A stretch of 64,000 nt of DNA from Paenibacillus sp. BIC5C1 (GCF_032399705.1 NZ_CP135922.1:1674001-1738000); one strand, 5' to 3'; shown: positions 52,068 through 61,362, counted from the stretch's first letter. Made by a program: numbers and translations. Notes: a model not told the origin generated them from the letters alone.

Positions 52068-52742
52068 TTGAAGTCAATCTACTTATTATCTGCTGTAGGA
52101 GTCGGCGTTGGATGTTTTTATTCATTCATATTTTTTATTTTTAATATTGGCGGTGGTTTTATGAGTAATGATAACAAGCCTGCCGCTTTCGGGGTTGCTG
52201 CTTTGGCGATAGTAGGAACAATCGTTTTTTTACTGCTTGGCAGACTCATTTACAATTCCAACTCCTATATTGGCCCAAGTATTGTAATCATAGTTGTTAC
52301 TGCTATTCTGACTTTGCCAGTTGTAAATGTGGCTGATAATGTGATTGATACTTATCAAACATACCGCGCGAAGCCTTACGTGGAAAGTTATATGAATGAC
52401 TTGAAAAAAGGTTTTGTTGAAACAATAGCACCATTAGAATTTGATTATAAAGAAAGCAAGACTGAAACTCTACGTTACTGGAGTAATAATGGACATGATA
52501 TTTGGATTAAATTAAGAAAGAAAAATGAAACACTGACATCAGAGGATTTAAATAACGTAATTAATGCCTTACCTTCAGCTAAGTATAAAGTAAGAGTATT
52601 CATATATTATAAGAGCTTTAAAGAGTATCCAAACGATCAGTATTTTATTGATTTTACGATTCGAAATAGCCCAACTGTTCCACCATATTGTAATTCAGAT
52701 GACTTTGAACATAATCTATGTGATTTTGTAATAGGAAAATAA
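52068..52742 (+). CDS. hypothetical membrane protein
   Basis: The 224-aa protein has three hydrophobic segments in the first ~100 residues (LLSAVGVGVGCFYSFIFFIF, AFGVAALAIVGTIVFLLLG, IGPSIVIIVVTAILTLPVV). A soluble, probably extracellular domain of ~120 residues follows, with YKVRVFIYYKSFKEYPNDQYF. No family is recognised. The TTG at 52068 has no strong ribosome site, so the true start may differ. It is followed closely by a lipoprotein gene and may act with it. Confidence 0.6.
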   Translation: MKSIYLLSAVGVGVGCFYSFIFFIFNIGGGFMSNDNKPAAFGVAALAIVGTIVFLLLGRLIYNSNSYIGPSIVIIVVTAILTLPVVNVADNVIDTYQTYRAKPYVESYMNDLKKGFVETIAPLEFDYKESKTETLRYWSNNGHDIWIKLRKKNETLTSEDLNNVINALPSAKYKVRVFIYYKSFKEYPNDQYFIDFTIRNSPTVPPYCNSDDFEHNLCDFVIGK

Positions 52743-52760
52743 ATTCAAAGGAGTTTCCAA

Positions 52761-53216
52761 ATTGAAGAATCAAAGCGTTCAATGATTTTAATATTCCTTT
52801 TAATGATACTAGCCCTAAGTGGATGTATTTCATACAATATAAAGACGGATAAAATGGTTGAGGATGGGTTCATAATAAACTCAATTTCATTTGGACTGGG
52901 TGAGAGCGAAGAAGATGCAGGTGTTACAGTCGTAACATACAATTTCGCTCTTCGAAATAGAACCAATAAATCAATCATGTTAAAAACAGTTGAACCGATC
53001 TTGAGTAAGGATATTCAGGAGCGATTAATTGATAGGGACATTAAATTGGACATAAATGAGAAAGTTGATGGTAATAGCTCGGAAGAACTGACAGGTACTT
53101 TTAAATTAGATACTAAAGCGCTGGATAAAGAGGGAATAATCAATTTAAACATTAATGTTAACGAATTTAATGTAGCAATTGAACAAGTCATAGGAATGAA
53201 TGAAGTAAATAACTAA
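52761..53216 (+). CDS. hypothetical lipoprotein, possible ATT start
   Basis: The frame gives (I/M)EESKRSMILIFLLMILALSGC, a complete lipoprotein signal with basic n-region, hydrophobic core and LSGC lipobox. A ~120-residue beta-rich domain follows (TYNFALRNRTNKSIMLKTVEPILSKD). The ribosome site AAAGGAG sits at normal distance from ATT 52761, while ATG 52782 is 26 bases away and would drop the basic n-region. So initiation at ATT is suspected. Function unknown; it likely pairs with the upstream membrane protein (18 bp gap). Confidence 0.6.
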   Translation: MEESKRSMILIFLLMILALSGCISYNIKTDKMVEDGFIINSISFGLGESEEDAGVTVVTYNFALRNRTNKSIMLKTVEPILSKDIQERLIDRDIKLDINEKVDGNSSEELTGTFKLDTKALDKEGIINLNINVNEFNVAIEQVIGMNEVNN

Positions 53217-53263
53217 TTTGAGATATCTCCAAGAAAACATACTTAACAAAGAGGTGTATCTTT

Positions 53264-53722
53264 ATGGAAAGAAAAAAAGATGAAAACAATGAGATGGCTG
53301 TAATTCCAGAGCACCATAGCCCTATTCGACATATCCTTAATGAAGCAAATGGACAACCGAACAATCAATTTATAGACAGTTTTAAGAAAGCTTTGGATAC
53401 TCCAGATGCATATGTAATTATGGAAGGTGATGATGGAGGACAAATCTACTTGTCTTGCCCTATGAAACTAATCAATTGCAGTGAGGAGACATTACATACT
53501 CTATTAAAAGATTTAGATACCATTGCATGGGACTGTAATGAGGGAGAAGGCCAAGGACTATTTTACGAAAAACTCTTTCCTGGTGATGGGATTTGTGGAG
53601 GTATGGGGGGAGGAGATGTTGAGGAAGGACTATGGATTCATGAAGAATTTATAGATTTACAATTATATGATGAAATTCATGAAGTCATATTAGGCAATAA
53701 AACAAGAATAACAAAACAATAA
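53264..53722 (+). CDS. hypothetical protein
   Basis: The 152-aa protein (MERKKDENNEMAVIPEHHSPIRHILNEANGQ...) is soluble and acidic, with a conserved-looking GEGQGLFYEKLFPGDGICGGMGGGDVEEGLWIHEEF stretch. I do not recognise the family. AAGAGGTG precedes the ATG. A GGATAAC box (53752) shortly after the stop could be the remnant of a closing R'' box, so it may be a former cassette. Confidence 0.65.
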   Translation: MERKKDENNEMAVIPEHHSPIRHILNEANGQPNNQFIDSFKKALDTPDAYVIMEGDDGGQIYLSCPMKLINCSEETLHTLLKDLDTIAWDCNEGEGQGLFYEKLFPGDGICGGMGGGDVEEGLWIHEEFIDLQLYDEIHEVILGNKTRITKQ

Positions 53723-53829
53723 AATGAATGATCATAAGGCCCATCAACATCGGATAACAAAGTGTTCATGTGGATGGGCAAACTGTTGAAGTACTGCATA
53801 CAGAGAAAAAGGAAGATGTGAGGTAAGTT

Positions 53830-54045
53830 ATGGGCGTAAGAAAAAAATATAAACGTAAAATCGTTCGATCCAATCGATTATTTTATTGGTATGTTGAACC
53901 GGATTTTGACGATGAAGGGATAATCAAATTACATATTGTTTCTGAGGATAAGAAGTTAATCGTCACTTATGAAGTGGGACAACATAGTATTAAGAACAAG
54001 ATCCCATTTATAGTCATCATCGGAGAAGAATTCGAAGGCATCTAG
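53830..54045 (+). pseudogene. truncated small hypothetical gene fused to a cassette-3 fragment
   Basis: The 71 codons (MGVRKKYKRKIVRSNRLFYWYVEPDFDDEGIIKLHIVSEDKK...IVIIGEEFEGI) end exactly where sequence homologous to the end of cassette 3 begins (ATCTAGATGAG). The stop TAG is supplied by that fragment, so the original C-terminus was lost by a deletion or recombination. Confidence 0.55.
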
Positions 54046-54154
54046 ATGAGTATGAAAAGCATGAGAAGAATATAGAAGCTCGTTTTCTTAAAGAAGTAGA
54101 GATAATGGAGTTATTTCTAAACAGAGTCTAATACAATTAACTCAAGGCACCGAC
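54046..54154 (+). pseudogene. 3' fragment of cassette gene 3
   Basis: About 85 bp (GAGTATGAAAAGCA..., EKHEKNIEA, EVEIMELFLNRV) match the end of the gene at 15315-15833, together with the untranslated spacer that follows it. No start codon or upstream part is present. Confidence 0.75.
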
Positions 54155-54274
54155 ATATAACAGTGTACATTCCCCCTTGGGCATAGCCTCGGTTCAGTAG
54201 ATGATTTTCAACGAAGTAGAGGCAGCTGGACACACCCAGTATTCGCTGGGCATCGTGATGTAGAAACGTTAGGC
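54155..54274 (+). repeat. attC-like site (array 2, copy of site 3)
   Basis: R'' ATATAAC at 54155, R' GTTAGGC at 54268. The left part is homologous to site 3 but keeps ATATAAC where site 3 has ATACAAC. Confidence 0.75.
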
Positions 54275-54304
54275 GAAATTACATAAAAGGGATGGTTATT
54301 TAGA

Positions 54305-55354
54305 ATGAAATTTTACTATTCATCTTTGTATATACATGAAACACTGAGCTCATTTGAAGACATTAAAAATAAAATAGATCTCCAATTAATTGAATTGTGT
54401 TTGGATACAAATATTTGTATATATCTAACCAGATTTTATAAGGAACCAAGTAATCTTTTAGGTCAAAAAGATAACACTCTTGAAGAATTATTGAGTTTGC
54501 TTAAGAATATTGAGATGAATAATTTATTAGTTGACTTTTCTCTTGGACTGGAAGAATCATGTCGAGAACTAAGCAACTTTGAAATTAATATGTCCAAGTT
54601 CCGTGACATGAGTAATGCAATTAGATCTTTATTTGAGATGGATTACTTTCAAATGTTACAGCACAGCAAAATTATAAAGTTTGAGCCATTCATTAAACAC
54701 GAAACACTAAAAACGGACAGTAAAACAAATAGTCTAGAGAGCGTAAGTAGTTTCCAGCGCCTTCTATTTGTTTCGTATGCTTGTTTGTTAAAAATGTACA
54801 TATTGGATAAGCAAAAAGAGTCGAAAAGTAATACTCAATTAATAACTGAGTATTTTGAGTTCGTGGAAAAGGAAGTAAATATTTTTAGTGCTTCAACAAC
54901 AATATTTGCTCATTATTATTTTAGTGGTAACAATAAAATTAGAAAGCTTATCCATAAAACAAAGAATAATGATGAAGATAGGCTGCATGCAATATGGAAT
55001 GCATCGTTAGACTTAACATTTCCAACATTGGTGAGTCAAAAGCTTTTAAAAGATAAGATTGTACCAGTTTTTGTAACAGCAGATGAAAATTTATCGTTAA
55101 TTTTTGACTCTATGAAAATGAAATTTATGGTCGCGAATGAGAATGAAGCAGCATTGCCTCCATTTTTAGAAATAGATTATACAAGAACCAACTGGACCCA
55201 AGTTGAGTTACAAGAAATTAATAATTATTACGATAGAATTATGGAACGAAGAAGATATAACTTCGTGTTTAATAATTTTGATCAAGAAGAAGTAATCAAT
55301 CGTTTGCGGATATTATGCTTCAATTTAGAAAAAGAACTGAAGAATTCTTTCTAG
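54305..55354 (+). CDS. PIN-like domain protein
   Basis: The 349-aa protein has features of a PIN-like nuclease. The first acidic residue is in IELCLDTNICIYLTRF (about residue 34), there is a mid-protein EESCRE, and RLHAIWNASLDLTFP is followed by VFVTADENLSLIFDSM, the typical last acidic motif. A helical insert separates the parts. PIN proteins are metal-dependent RNases found in toxins and defence systems; no antitoxin is visible. It opens with the same GTTAGGCGAAATTAC as cassette 1 and is closed by a short attC-like site, so it is a cassette. Confidence 0.65.
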   Translation: MKFYYSSLYIHETLSSFEDIKNKIDLQLIELCLDTNICIYLTRFYKEPSNLLGQKDNTLEELLSLLKNIEMNNLLVDFSLGLEESCRELSNFEINMSKFRDMSNAIRSLFEMDYFQMLQHSKIIKFEPFIKHETLKTDSKTNSLESVSSFQRLLFVSYACLLKMYILDKQKESKSNTQLITEYFEFVEKEVNIFSASTTIFAHYYFSGNNKIRKLIHKTKNNDEDRLHAIWNASLDLTFPTLVSQKLLKDKIVPVFVTADENLSLIFDSMKMKFMVANENEAALPPFLEIDYTRTNWTQVELQEINNYYDRIMERRRYNFVFNNFDQEEVINRLRILCFNLEKELKNSF

Positions 55355-55452
55355 AATCATCGAAGATGCGAATTGTGCTACTCCAGCAGTGGAGAATAGG
55401 TACAAAATAAAAACATTTAAAAGGTGTGTTTTCAAAAAAAAGTGAGAGCATC

Positions 55453-55528
55453 ATCTGACATAATATTCACGCTTGAACATTCGTTCTGGTCCGGCATAAG
55501 CTGGGCCATGAATACAGAAAGGTTATAC
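55453..55528 (+). repeat. short attC-like site (76 bp)
   Basis: Left ATCTGACATAATATTCACGC (TAAC mutated to TGAC), right CATGAATACAGAAAG and R' GTTATAC at 55522. Confidence 0.7.
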
Positions 55529-56469
55529 GACAGACCGAAGTGATATTATGAAATCTGTCAGAATCTATTTGCAATTTAACTTAATAATCATCATCTTAAT
55601 AAAGGAGAAAACATAATAAAAAATTAATACATAGAAGAAAACCCCACCATAACAAAAAATATTAACCTCTGTAATTCAGTTGGTTAGACAGACTATATGA
55701 TTCAATTTTCGGAGGATGAAATCGGTAAACAACCCTTGATTTAATTGGGCAGACAAGCAATCCAATTTTTGAGGGCCTAAATCAGAGCGAAAGCTTTTTA
55801 AGCAATTTCGTTAATGAGATCAAGCAGCTGTTGCAAAGGCACCCATCTAGCATCCCCACTTCGTTGCAGAGGAAATAAAACAAGCCGGTAAGGAACAGTG
55901 TCAGTACACTGCAAAGCCAGGCACAATATATCGAAAGAACACAATTGTGGTATGATTCAGCAAATAATAGGAACGGCCTTGAAACTCTTTTTGAGAACGA
56001 AGCATCGACTGCTTGTATTAAAAAACTTCAATATCCCAACGGATTGCGTAAATACGATTCACATTTTACGTTGGATTTGAAGAGAAATGTCGATTATTAG
56101 AACAGTGAGCCATACATTTTTTCAGAACGATGACTTACGAACATGATGTGGACCGGAATACCGGGTGCCAATCCGGTTCCAATGCTGCGAGGGAGGCTTC
56201 GCTTTATGCTTACAAGAGTGACGCCGTTGTGCATAGATCTTGGAGGGAGAAATACCTGCTATTTTTTAATCTTTAAAATGTACCTTAACCGAATTGGAGC
56301 ATGCTATTTAGGAATGAAAAAAATTATATAATTGTTGTAGGGCTGATTTAATAAAAATTTAAGTAGTAATGCTTGATAAACGATTAGTGTGGACAGGATG
56401 AAATTAATGCTCCCCTTGCGATTAAAGCAAGTTTTAATAATAAAAATTTTAAAGTAGAAGGTGAAAGAA
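55529..56469. other. non-coding/decayed stretch
   Basis: No intact gene in 940 bp. A decayed frame is listed separately at 55777. Another frame near 56145-56270 (SNAARE, YAYKSDAVVHRSWREKYLLFF) also looks like gene debris. Confidence 0.5.
55777..56100 (+). pseudogene. decayed gene of unknown family
   Basis: One frame reads ESFLSNFVNEIKQLLQRHPSSIPTSLQRK, a stop, then NSVSTLQSQAQYIERTQLWYDSANN and IKKLQYPNGLRKYDSHFTLDLKRN up to TAG 56100. It looks like real protein with one internal stop and no start. Family not recognised. Confidence 0.45.
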
Positions 56470-58113
56470 ATGAGTCAGGTCTGTCATTATGAGATTGAAT
56501 TAGATGTTATTAATAATTTACCGTATCTGATAGTTCGTTGCAGTAATTTACTCACATATAATGATTTGAAGAATAAGCTCCTCCTCCAAAATTCATTGTT
56601 AAGAAAAGAATCGAATCTTGATCATTACTTTATAGATGTAGAAGAAGATATCGAGTTTCGAATAAATTTAAAAATGAGGACAATTAGGGTTAAATCAAAA
56701 AAAAATAAATTTATACTATTGCAATCAGAGATAATAGAAGATGATGAGACCATCGCAGATTATTCGAAAGAGTTAGCAAAAACTCAGAATTTATATATTC
56801 ACGTTTATTATATTGAAGAAACAATATATGAAGAATTTGTTGTCATGGTTAAGGACATCACTATCAATCAAAAGAAAGTAAATAACGTGGATATTCAAGA
56901 AGGAAAAATGTTGTTCAATCGATTACCAAATAGTAGAGAGTTCTTTAGTGAAGGCATAATATATCCATCGGGAGTAGGACTTGGAACTTATGAAAAAGAA
57001 AAGGGTAATGAAATTTCAATAATTGTTTTAGAATATCCTAATAATGAAATACATCGGATTTTTAAAGAGAATCTAGATGAAAACTTAATTGTAAATAATG
57101 GTTATGCTGAAAATCTAAGTGTCCTTGTTGATGAAGTTCAAAATAATCTAGTAATTATAAAATTGCAACTTACTGAGACTAAAGTTGCGATTGAATCCAC
57201 AACTTCAATAAAAGTTACTGAAAATTATGAAAGATTCAAATCAAATTATCTATTAACAGGTTATGCAGATATTCATTTTATGATTGGAAAAGAAGGCGTA
57301 AGCTCAGAATCATATGTAAAAACAGATAATGTTATAATTTTAAACGATCAAAGAAAAAAAGAGTTATTAGCTTGGATCGATCCAATTGAACTTGACTTGG
57401 GTGGAATGGACAGTAATAAAAAAGTTCTAATAAACCCTGCTACATTGGAAATGGGTATTTATAAGTACTTTATGAATTATGAGTTAGATAAAAACAACAT
57501 TCGAAAGTTTGTGAATGAACTGTTATCTTACAACATAGGTAAAGAACTTGATTTACCAGTAGTTGAAACTATATTTCATATGGATAAAGATACAACAGGC
57601 ATAATCTCGAAAGTTATTACTCCTCCTGTTTATAAATTTGATGAGATACCATTTGAAAAAATAGAAGATAAAAAAAAACTTATTAGTATGGTAGCTTTTG
57701 ATATATTCATATGTAATACGGATAGACATTCAGGAAACATTTGTTTACAAAAAGATGGAGATTATTATCTCCCGAGATTAATTGATCATAGTCGATCTTT
57801 TGGAGGATATTATGAAGACTCATTTACAAGATTGTCAAATAATACTTTTTCGTACCCATTAAACCTACTAGGGTTGAATGATATCAATAACTTAATAACT
57901 GATTTGAGTGTATTTACTAGTTTTATTTTGAAACTAGAAGAGTTAGATGTTCAAAGAATAGTAACATCAACTTTTGTTGGTGAATTAAATACATTGATAT
58001 ATTCACAGAAGACATATCAAGATAAAAACTATATACAGTCAATAATTAATTTGCTCAGCTGGCGTAAAGAGAATATACTAACTATCTTGAAGAAAAGTTT
58101 AGGATTTGAATGA
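56470..58113 (+). CDS. HipA-like kinase domain protein
   Basis: The 547-aa protein has a C-terminal HipA-like kinase core. FDIFICNTDRHSGNICLQ (catalytic N-D-R-H-x-G-N) and YLPRLIDHSRSFGG (metal-binding D-H) are preceded by ELDLPVVETIF and KVITPPV. The N-terminal ~300 residues are unfamiliar, mostly beta-strand-like. HipA kinases phosphorylate glutamyl-tRNA synthetase or other targets in toxin-antitoxin systems, but stand-alone relatives exist and no HipB-like HTH lies next to it. ATG 56470 follows GAAGGTGA. AT-rich codon use resembles the cassettes. Confidence 0.7.
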   Translation: MSQVCHYEIELDVINNLPYLIVRCSNLLTYNDLKNKLLLQNSLLRKESNLDHYFIDVEEDIEFRINLKMRTIRVKSKKNKFILLQSEIIEDDETIADYSKELAKTQNLYIHVYYIEETIYEEFVVMVKDITINQKKVNNVDIQEGKMLFNRLPNSREFFSEGIIYPSGVGLGTYEKEKGNEISIIVLEYPNNEIHRIFKENLDENLIVNNGYAENLSVLVDEVQNNLVIIKLQLTETKVAIESTTSIKVTENYERFKSNYLLTGYADIHFMIGKEGVSSESYVKTDNVIILNDQRKKELLAWIDPIELDLGGMDSNKKVLINPATLEMGIYKYFMNYELDKNNIRKFVNELLSYNIGKELDLPVVETIFHMDKDTTGIISKVITPPVYKFDEIPFEKIEDKKKLISMVAFDIFICNTDRHSGNICLQKDGDYYLPRLIDHSRSFGGYYEDSFTRLSNNTFSYPLNLLGLNDINNLITDLSVFTSFILKLEELDVQRIVTSTFVGELNTLIYSQKTYQDKNYIQSIINLLSWRKENILTILKKSLGFE

Positions 58114-58265
58114 TTTTTTCTTGCATTACGATTCTAGTAAAATTTTTCTTCACGAAAAATCTCTCTTGAGGTACCGCATATGTAGGTAAGTGCTGCTTAA
58201 ATGCATATAAGTACTTAAATTATATGTTTTCTGAAATTATTTCAATAGTTGAAGGAGATTCAAAC

Positions 58266-59024
58266 ATGAAAACACTTTTAGAAATTAAAGATTCTTTTAT
58301 TGATAAGCTTATTATTATTAGAACTTTTTATATGTCTTCTCTTATAGAAAATGAATTAGCAAATAATTTAATAGAGAAAAATAAACATGATGGTACTGCT
58401 TTGAAGTCAAAGTATAGAAGTGTAGATGATAAATTTATTTTTGGTCAGGGAATTACCTGGAACCTTAACACTGAAGTAGAAGTAAATGAATGTATTTATA
58501 TGATAACTAGAAATAACGAAAAAACAAAAATGCTAATAAATTTATTAACAATAAATCTTTGTTCAGCGTTTGAATCTTTTTTATTTGATTTGCTTGAATA
58601 TCATTTAAGGAACTTTCCCGAGTATATTAATAACTCTCAGAAAAGTGTAAAGCTTCAAGAAGTGTTCAAATTTAATAGTATTGATGATGTTAAAGAAGAT
58701 TTAATTGTTCGAGAAATCATAGACTATGGATATTACTCTCTAGATAAGCAAATCACAATGTTAGAAAAAAATTATAAGGTAGAATTTAGTTTTCGTTCCG
58801 AAATTAGAATTGCTAGAAGAATCTTCACTAAAAGGAATTGTATTGTACATAATCAAGGCATTGTTAGTAAGGAGCTATTTGAGATGTTCATTGACGAGCA
58901 AAAATCTAGAAATATAATAGGGGATCCGATAAATACTTCAGAATTTGAATTTAGTGAAGAGATTCATTTGTTGAATTTAATGGGTACAAGAATTATAAGA
59001 ACTATATCAGACAAAAACTTCTAG
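58266..59024 (+). CDS. HEPN domain protein (MAE_28990-like)
   Basis: The 252-aa protein is all-helical. MLINLLTINLCSAFESFLFDLLEYHL is followed by RIARRIFTKRNCIVHNQGIVSKELFEMF, where R-N-C-I-V-H fits the R-x4-H RNase motif of HEPN domains. HEPN proteins of this kind occur as toxins or defence effectors. ATG 58266 has GAAGGAG upstream; an in-frame codon at 58224 has none. A tandem 22-bp repeat follows the gene. Confidence 0.7.
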   Translation: MKTLLEIKDSFIDKLIIIRTFYMSSLIENELANNLIEKNKHDGTALKSKYRSVDDKFIFGQGITWNLNTEVEVNECIYMITRNNEKTKMLINLLTINLCSAFESFLFDLLEYHLRNFPEYINNSQKSVKLQEVFKFNSIDDVKEDLIVREIIDYGYYSLDKQITMLEKNYKVEFSFRSEIRIARRIFTKRNCIVHNQGIVSKELFEMFIDEQKSRNIIGDPINTSEFEFSEEIHLLNLMGTRIIRTISDKNF

Positions 59025-59034
59025 ATTAATTCAA

Positions 59035-59078
59035 TCAAGACACACATCCAAAAATGTCAAGACACACATCCAAAAATG
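59035..59078. repeat. tandem 22-bp duplication
   Basis: Two exact adjacent copies of a 22-bp unit (TCAAGACACACATCC...) at 59035-59056 and 59057-59078, directly after the HEPN gene. Confidence 0.85.
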
Positions 59079-59084
59079 TAATAA

Positions 59085-59185
59085 TTACGCATCGGATATT
59101 TACTCACGTTTCGGCATATAGATTTATGGGAATTAGAAGTATCTGGCCCCACTGGCTTCGCTAAGCATCGTGACAAAGAGAACCC
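59085..59185 (+). repeat. highly degenerate attC-like site
   Basis: AATTACGCATCGG on the left and GCATCGTGACAAAGAGAACCC on the right resemble the arms of other sites (ACGCATCGG in sites 7 and 12; CATCGTGA in the 54155 copy). R boxes are no longer recognisable. Confidence 0.4.
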
Positions 59186-59339
59186 TTACATACCCTAAGA
59201 GTCCAGAGCGAAAAATTATAACACACTCAAAATAAATGTTGGATATCTGGAAATTATTTAGAAATAACTTATCTTAGACATAAATTAAGGAGTGTCTTGA
59301 ATTCGAGGAGAAGAAAGAAATATAAACTCGAAGTTTGAA

Positions 59340-59760
59340 ATGAACTTAGCAAAGAAGGTGAATGAAGTCGATTTTTCATTAGAAATTTCGCATATTAAGG
59401 GTCGAGATGTAATGATTGATGTAGTTTCCCAATATAATGATCGCACACAAGTAGCGTATAAAATAATATTTATTTTACTGTTATAGTAGGTGATTCCGTG
59501 AAGGATATGAATTAACAGTAAAGAATTTTGGACCTGGAATAGCATTAAATATTAAACTTTTTCTAGATCCTAAATATACAAAAGAAACTGATCATAATAG
59601 ATATTCTGCTAGTATGTTGTTCGAAATATTCAAAGATAGATACCCTCTGATTGAGAGAGAAGTTTTTGAAATCGAAGTAAATCAGAGTATTAGTTTTATT
59701 TTTGAAGAAGGAATAATAAGACTAAACAAAATTTTATTATACTGGGAAACTATAACTTGA
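59340..59760 (+). pseudogene. decayed gene with frameshift
   Basis: Two frames join: MNLAKKVNEVDFSLEISHIKGRDVMIDVVSQYNDRT up to about 59485, then EGYELTVKNFGPGIALNIKLFLDP ... SISFIFEEGIIRLNKILLYWETIT ending at TGA 59760. The phrase NFGPGIALNI suggests a beta-sandwich protein. Function unknown. Confidence 0.5.
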
Positions 59761-60205
59761 GAGCGAATGATAATTTGAATTAAATAAGAGTCTCAAATAA
59801 TGGACGGATAAATATAACTCACTATAAGAGACTTAAATTTAAAAGTATCAAGAATATGAGTTTAAAACCTTACATATAATAGGAGGATCGATAGGACCTA
59901 CTGTTGAAAAATTTTTGGGAAAAGAAAGAAAAGGAGTCTAAAAAGTGGATACTTTAAAATTTTAAATGATAAGGAACTCAGATGTTATTATTTCGTGTCG
60001 AGTAAATAGATTAAAAGTGCATAAATGTTGGTTGAAACCCAAGCTAATAATGTATTTGATGTGAGTTTTAAATAGAAATTTTCAAAACAATATTACTCCT
60101 CTTATGCAAAGCTCTAAGTAAAATCAAATACATGAGAAGACTTGATTATGCCCTTTAAAATGTTATCTATAAACGTTAAGACAATATTATGGAGGCTATA
60201 CTAAT
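59761..60205. other. AT-rich non-coding stretch
   Basis: No gene or convincing repeat seen; probably decayed cassette DNA. Confidence 0.45.
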
Positions 60206-60574
60206 ATGACAAATAATAATAGTATTCTGAATTACATTTTCAAATATAAGGAAATTTATTTTCTTGTGCCTGCTATAATTTATGTTATTGGTTTTCTTTG
60301 TCTTCAAGGGAGTTTTAGCGCATTAAACGGAAACACATTAATGTCGGATATTGCATTCCCCTTGTATCCTTTTAATTTTGAAGTATATCTTTATAAAGGT
60401 TTATTTATCTCAATGGGATTATTACTGCCTTTTATTTGTTTTGTATTTCTACTGGTTCGCTTGTTTATCACCCAATTTAACTACCTATTAAAAACAGGGT
60501 TATCAATTATACCAGCGTCAATGGTGTTCCATTCGATTACACTAAATTTCTATCAAATGACTAAAAACTCTTAA
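60206..60574 (+). CDS. small membrane protein
   Basis: The 122-aa protein has three hydrophobic segments (IYFLVPAIIYVIGFLCL, LYKGLFISMGLLLPFICFVFLLVRL, LLKTGLSIIPASMVFHSITL). The start follows TATGGAGG at a normal distance. It precedes a second small membrane protein by about 50 bp and may act with it. No family recognised. Confidence 0.6.
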   Translation: MTNNNSILNYIFKYKEIYFLVPAIIYVIGFLCLQGSFSALNGNTLMSDIAFPLYPFNFEVYLYKGLFISMGLLLPFICFVFLLVRLFITQFNYLLKTGLSIIPASMVFHSITLNFYQMTKNS

Positions 60575-60624
60575 GCAATCATCTAAACCAAATACATATA
60601 TTAATTTATTTTTTTATCTATTTT

Positions 60625-60945
60625 TTGATATTTATCTATATTTTTCTTTGTGCTCATTCAAGCACAAGTAGCTACCGAAGGTTTACTCTTTTAACATCTT
60701 CTCTTTTTCTAGTAATTTCATTATGTACACATATTTATTGGGTTGGACAAATAACACAAGCTAACAAAGTATCAGACTTTTTAAAGGGGAGAGAAGTAAG
60801 AATAATGCATATAGAAACTGATAAAGAGACCTATGATTTATTAGTCTATGATATAAATAAAGAGCTAGCTACAGGTATTGATAAAAACAAAAATATTATT
60901 ACTATACCAATAGACAAGATTAACTCAATAGCAATAAAGAACTGA
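60625..60945 (+). CDS. small hypothetical membrane-anchored protein
   Basis: The 106-aa frame starts at a TTG without a clear ribosome site. It has two hydrophobic segments (MIFIYIFLCAHSS, LLTSSLFLVISLCTHIYWVG) and a C-terminal soluble part (VRIMHIETDKETYDLLVYDIN...IITIPIDKINSIAIKN). Because of the poor start it may be the 3' part of a longer gene that began in the 60574-60625 gap. Confidence 0.5.
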   Translation: MIFIYIFLCAHSSTSSYRRFTLLTSSLFLVISLCTHIYWVGQITQANKVSDFLKGREVRIMHIETDKETYDLLVYDINKELATGIDKNKNIITIPIDKINSIAIKN

Positions 60946-60961
60946 TAACGCAGAGCTAATT

Positions 60962-60987
60962 GATTGTAAAATGTACATTTTACAATC
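60962..60987. repeat. 26-bp perfect palindrome
   Basis: A 13-nt arm GATTGTAAAATGT is followed directly by its exact complement. AT-rich, no T-run afterwards; perhaps an operator. Confidence 0.7.
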
Positions 60988-60992
60988 CAAAA

Positions 60993-61150
60993 CTACCCGA
61001 ACAAATATCCGATAGGAACCTCCACAGCTTTCGCAATTGCAACTACTCTATAGAGTTTAGAACTAAGCGATATTGACCCTCCAGACCAGAAAGACTGGTC
61101 TGACTAATATCCAATCCTAAGTTGCAATCTAGCGAGGAATTCTCTAATTT
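60993..61150 (-). pseudogene. decayed XRE-type HTH gene
   Basis: On the minus strand one frame reads SLSSKLYRVVAIAKAVEVPIGYLFG and stops at 60993, the usual end of a Cro/C1 domain. Upstream, QTSLSGLEG is in another frame, so at least one frameshift separates the helices. The start is lost. Confidence 0.5.
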
Positions 61151-61362
61151 TTGTTGGAAATTACAATAGGAAACCAATGATTTTTTTTGACACCGAAAGT
61201 TTATAGCGGTGTGTTTCTTATTTTAATTCAATCTCCGCATTAAGGGAATTATAATTTATATTACAATTTGGATTAGACAAAGATATTGAATACAGCTTTT
61301 GGATACAGATAATCGCATTTAAAAATGACTACTCATTAGTTTCGACCCAGAGAGGTGGATGT

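Noticed and set aside
55670..55740. tRNA-like stretch (CAGTTGGTTAGA resembles a D-arm)
   Set aside because: No acceptor stem, anticodon arm or GGTTCGAAT T-arm can be built; the resemblance is limited to about 12 bases.
61047..61061. ACTCTATAGAGTTT as a further copy of the cassette-4 operator
   Set aside because: It lies inside the coding part of the decayed HTH gene (SSKLYRVV) on the minus strand; similarity is probably chance in AT-rich DNA.
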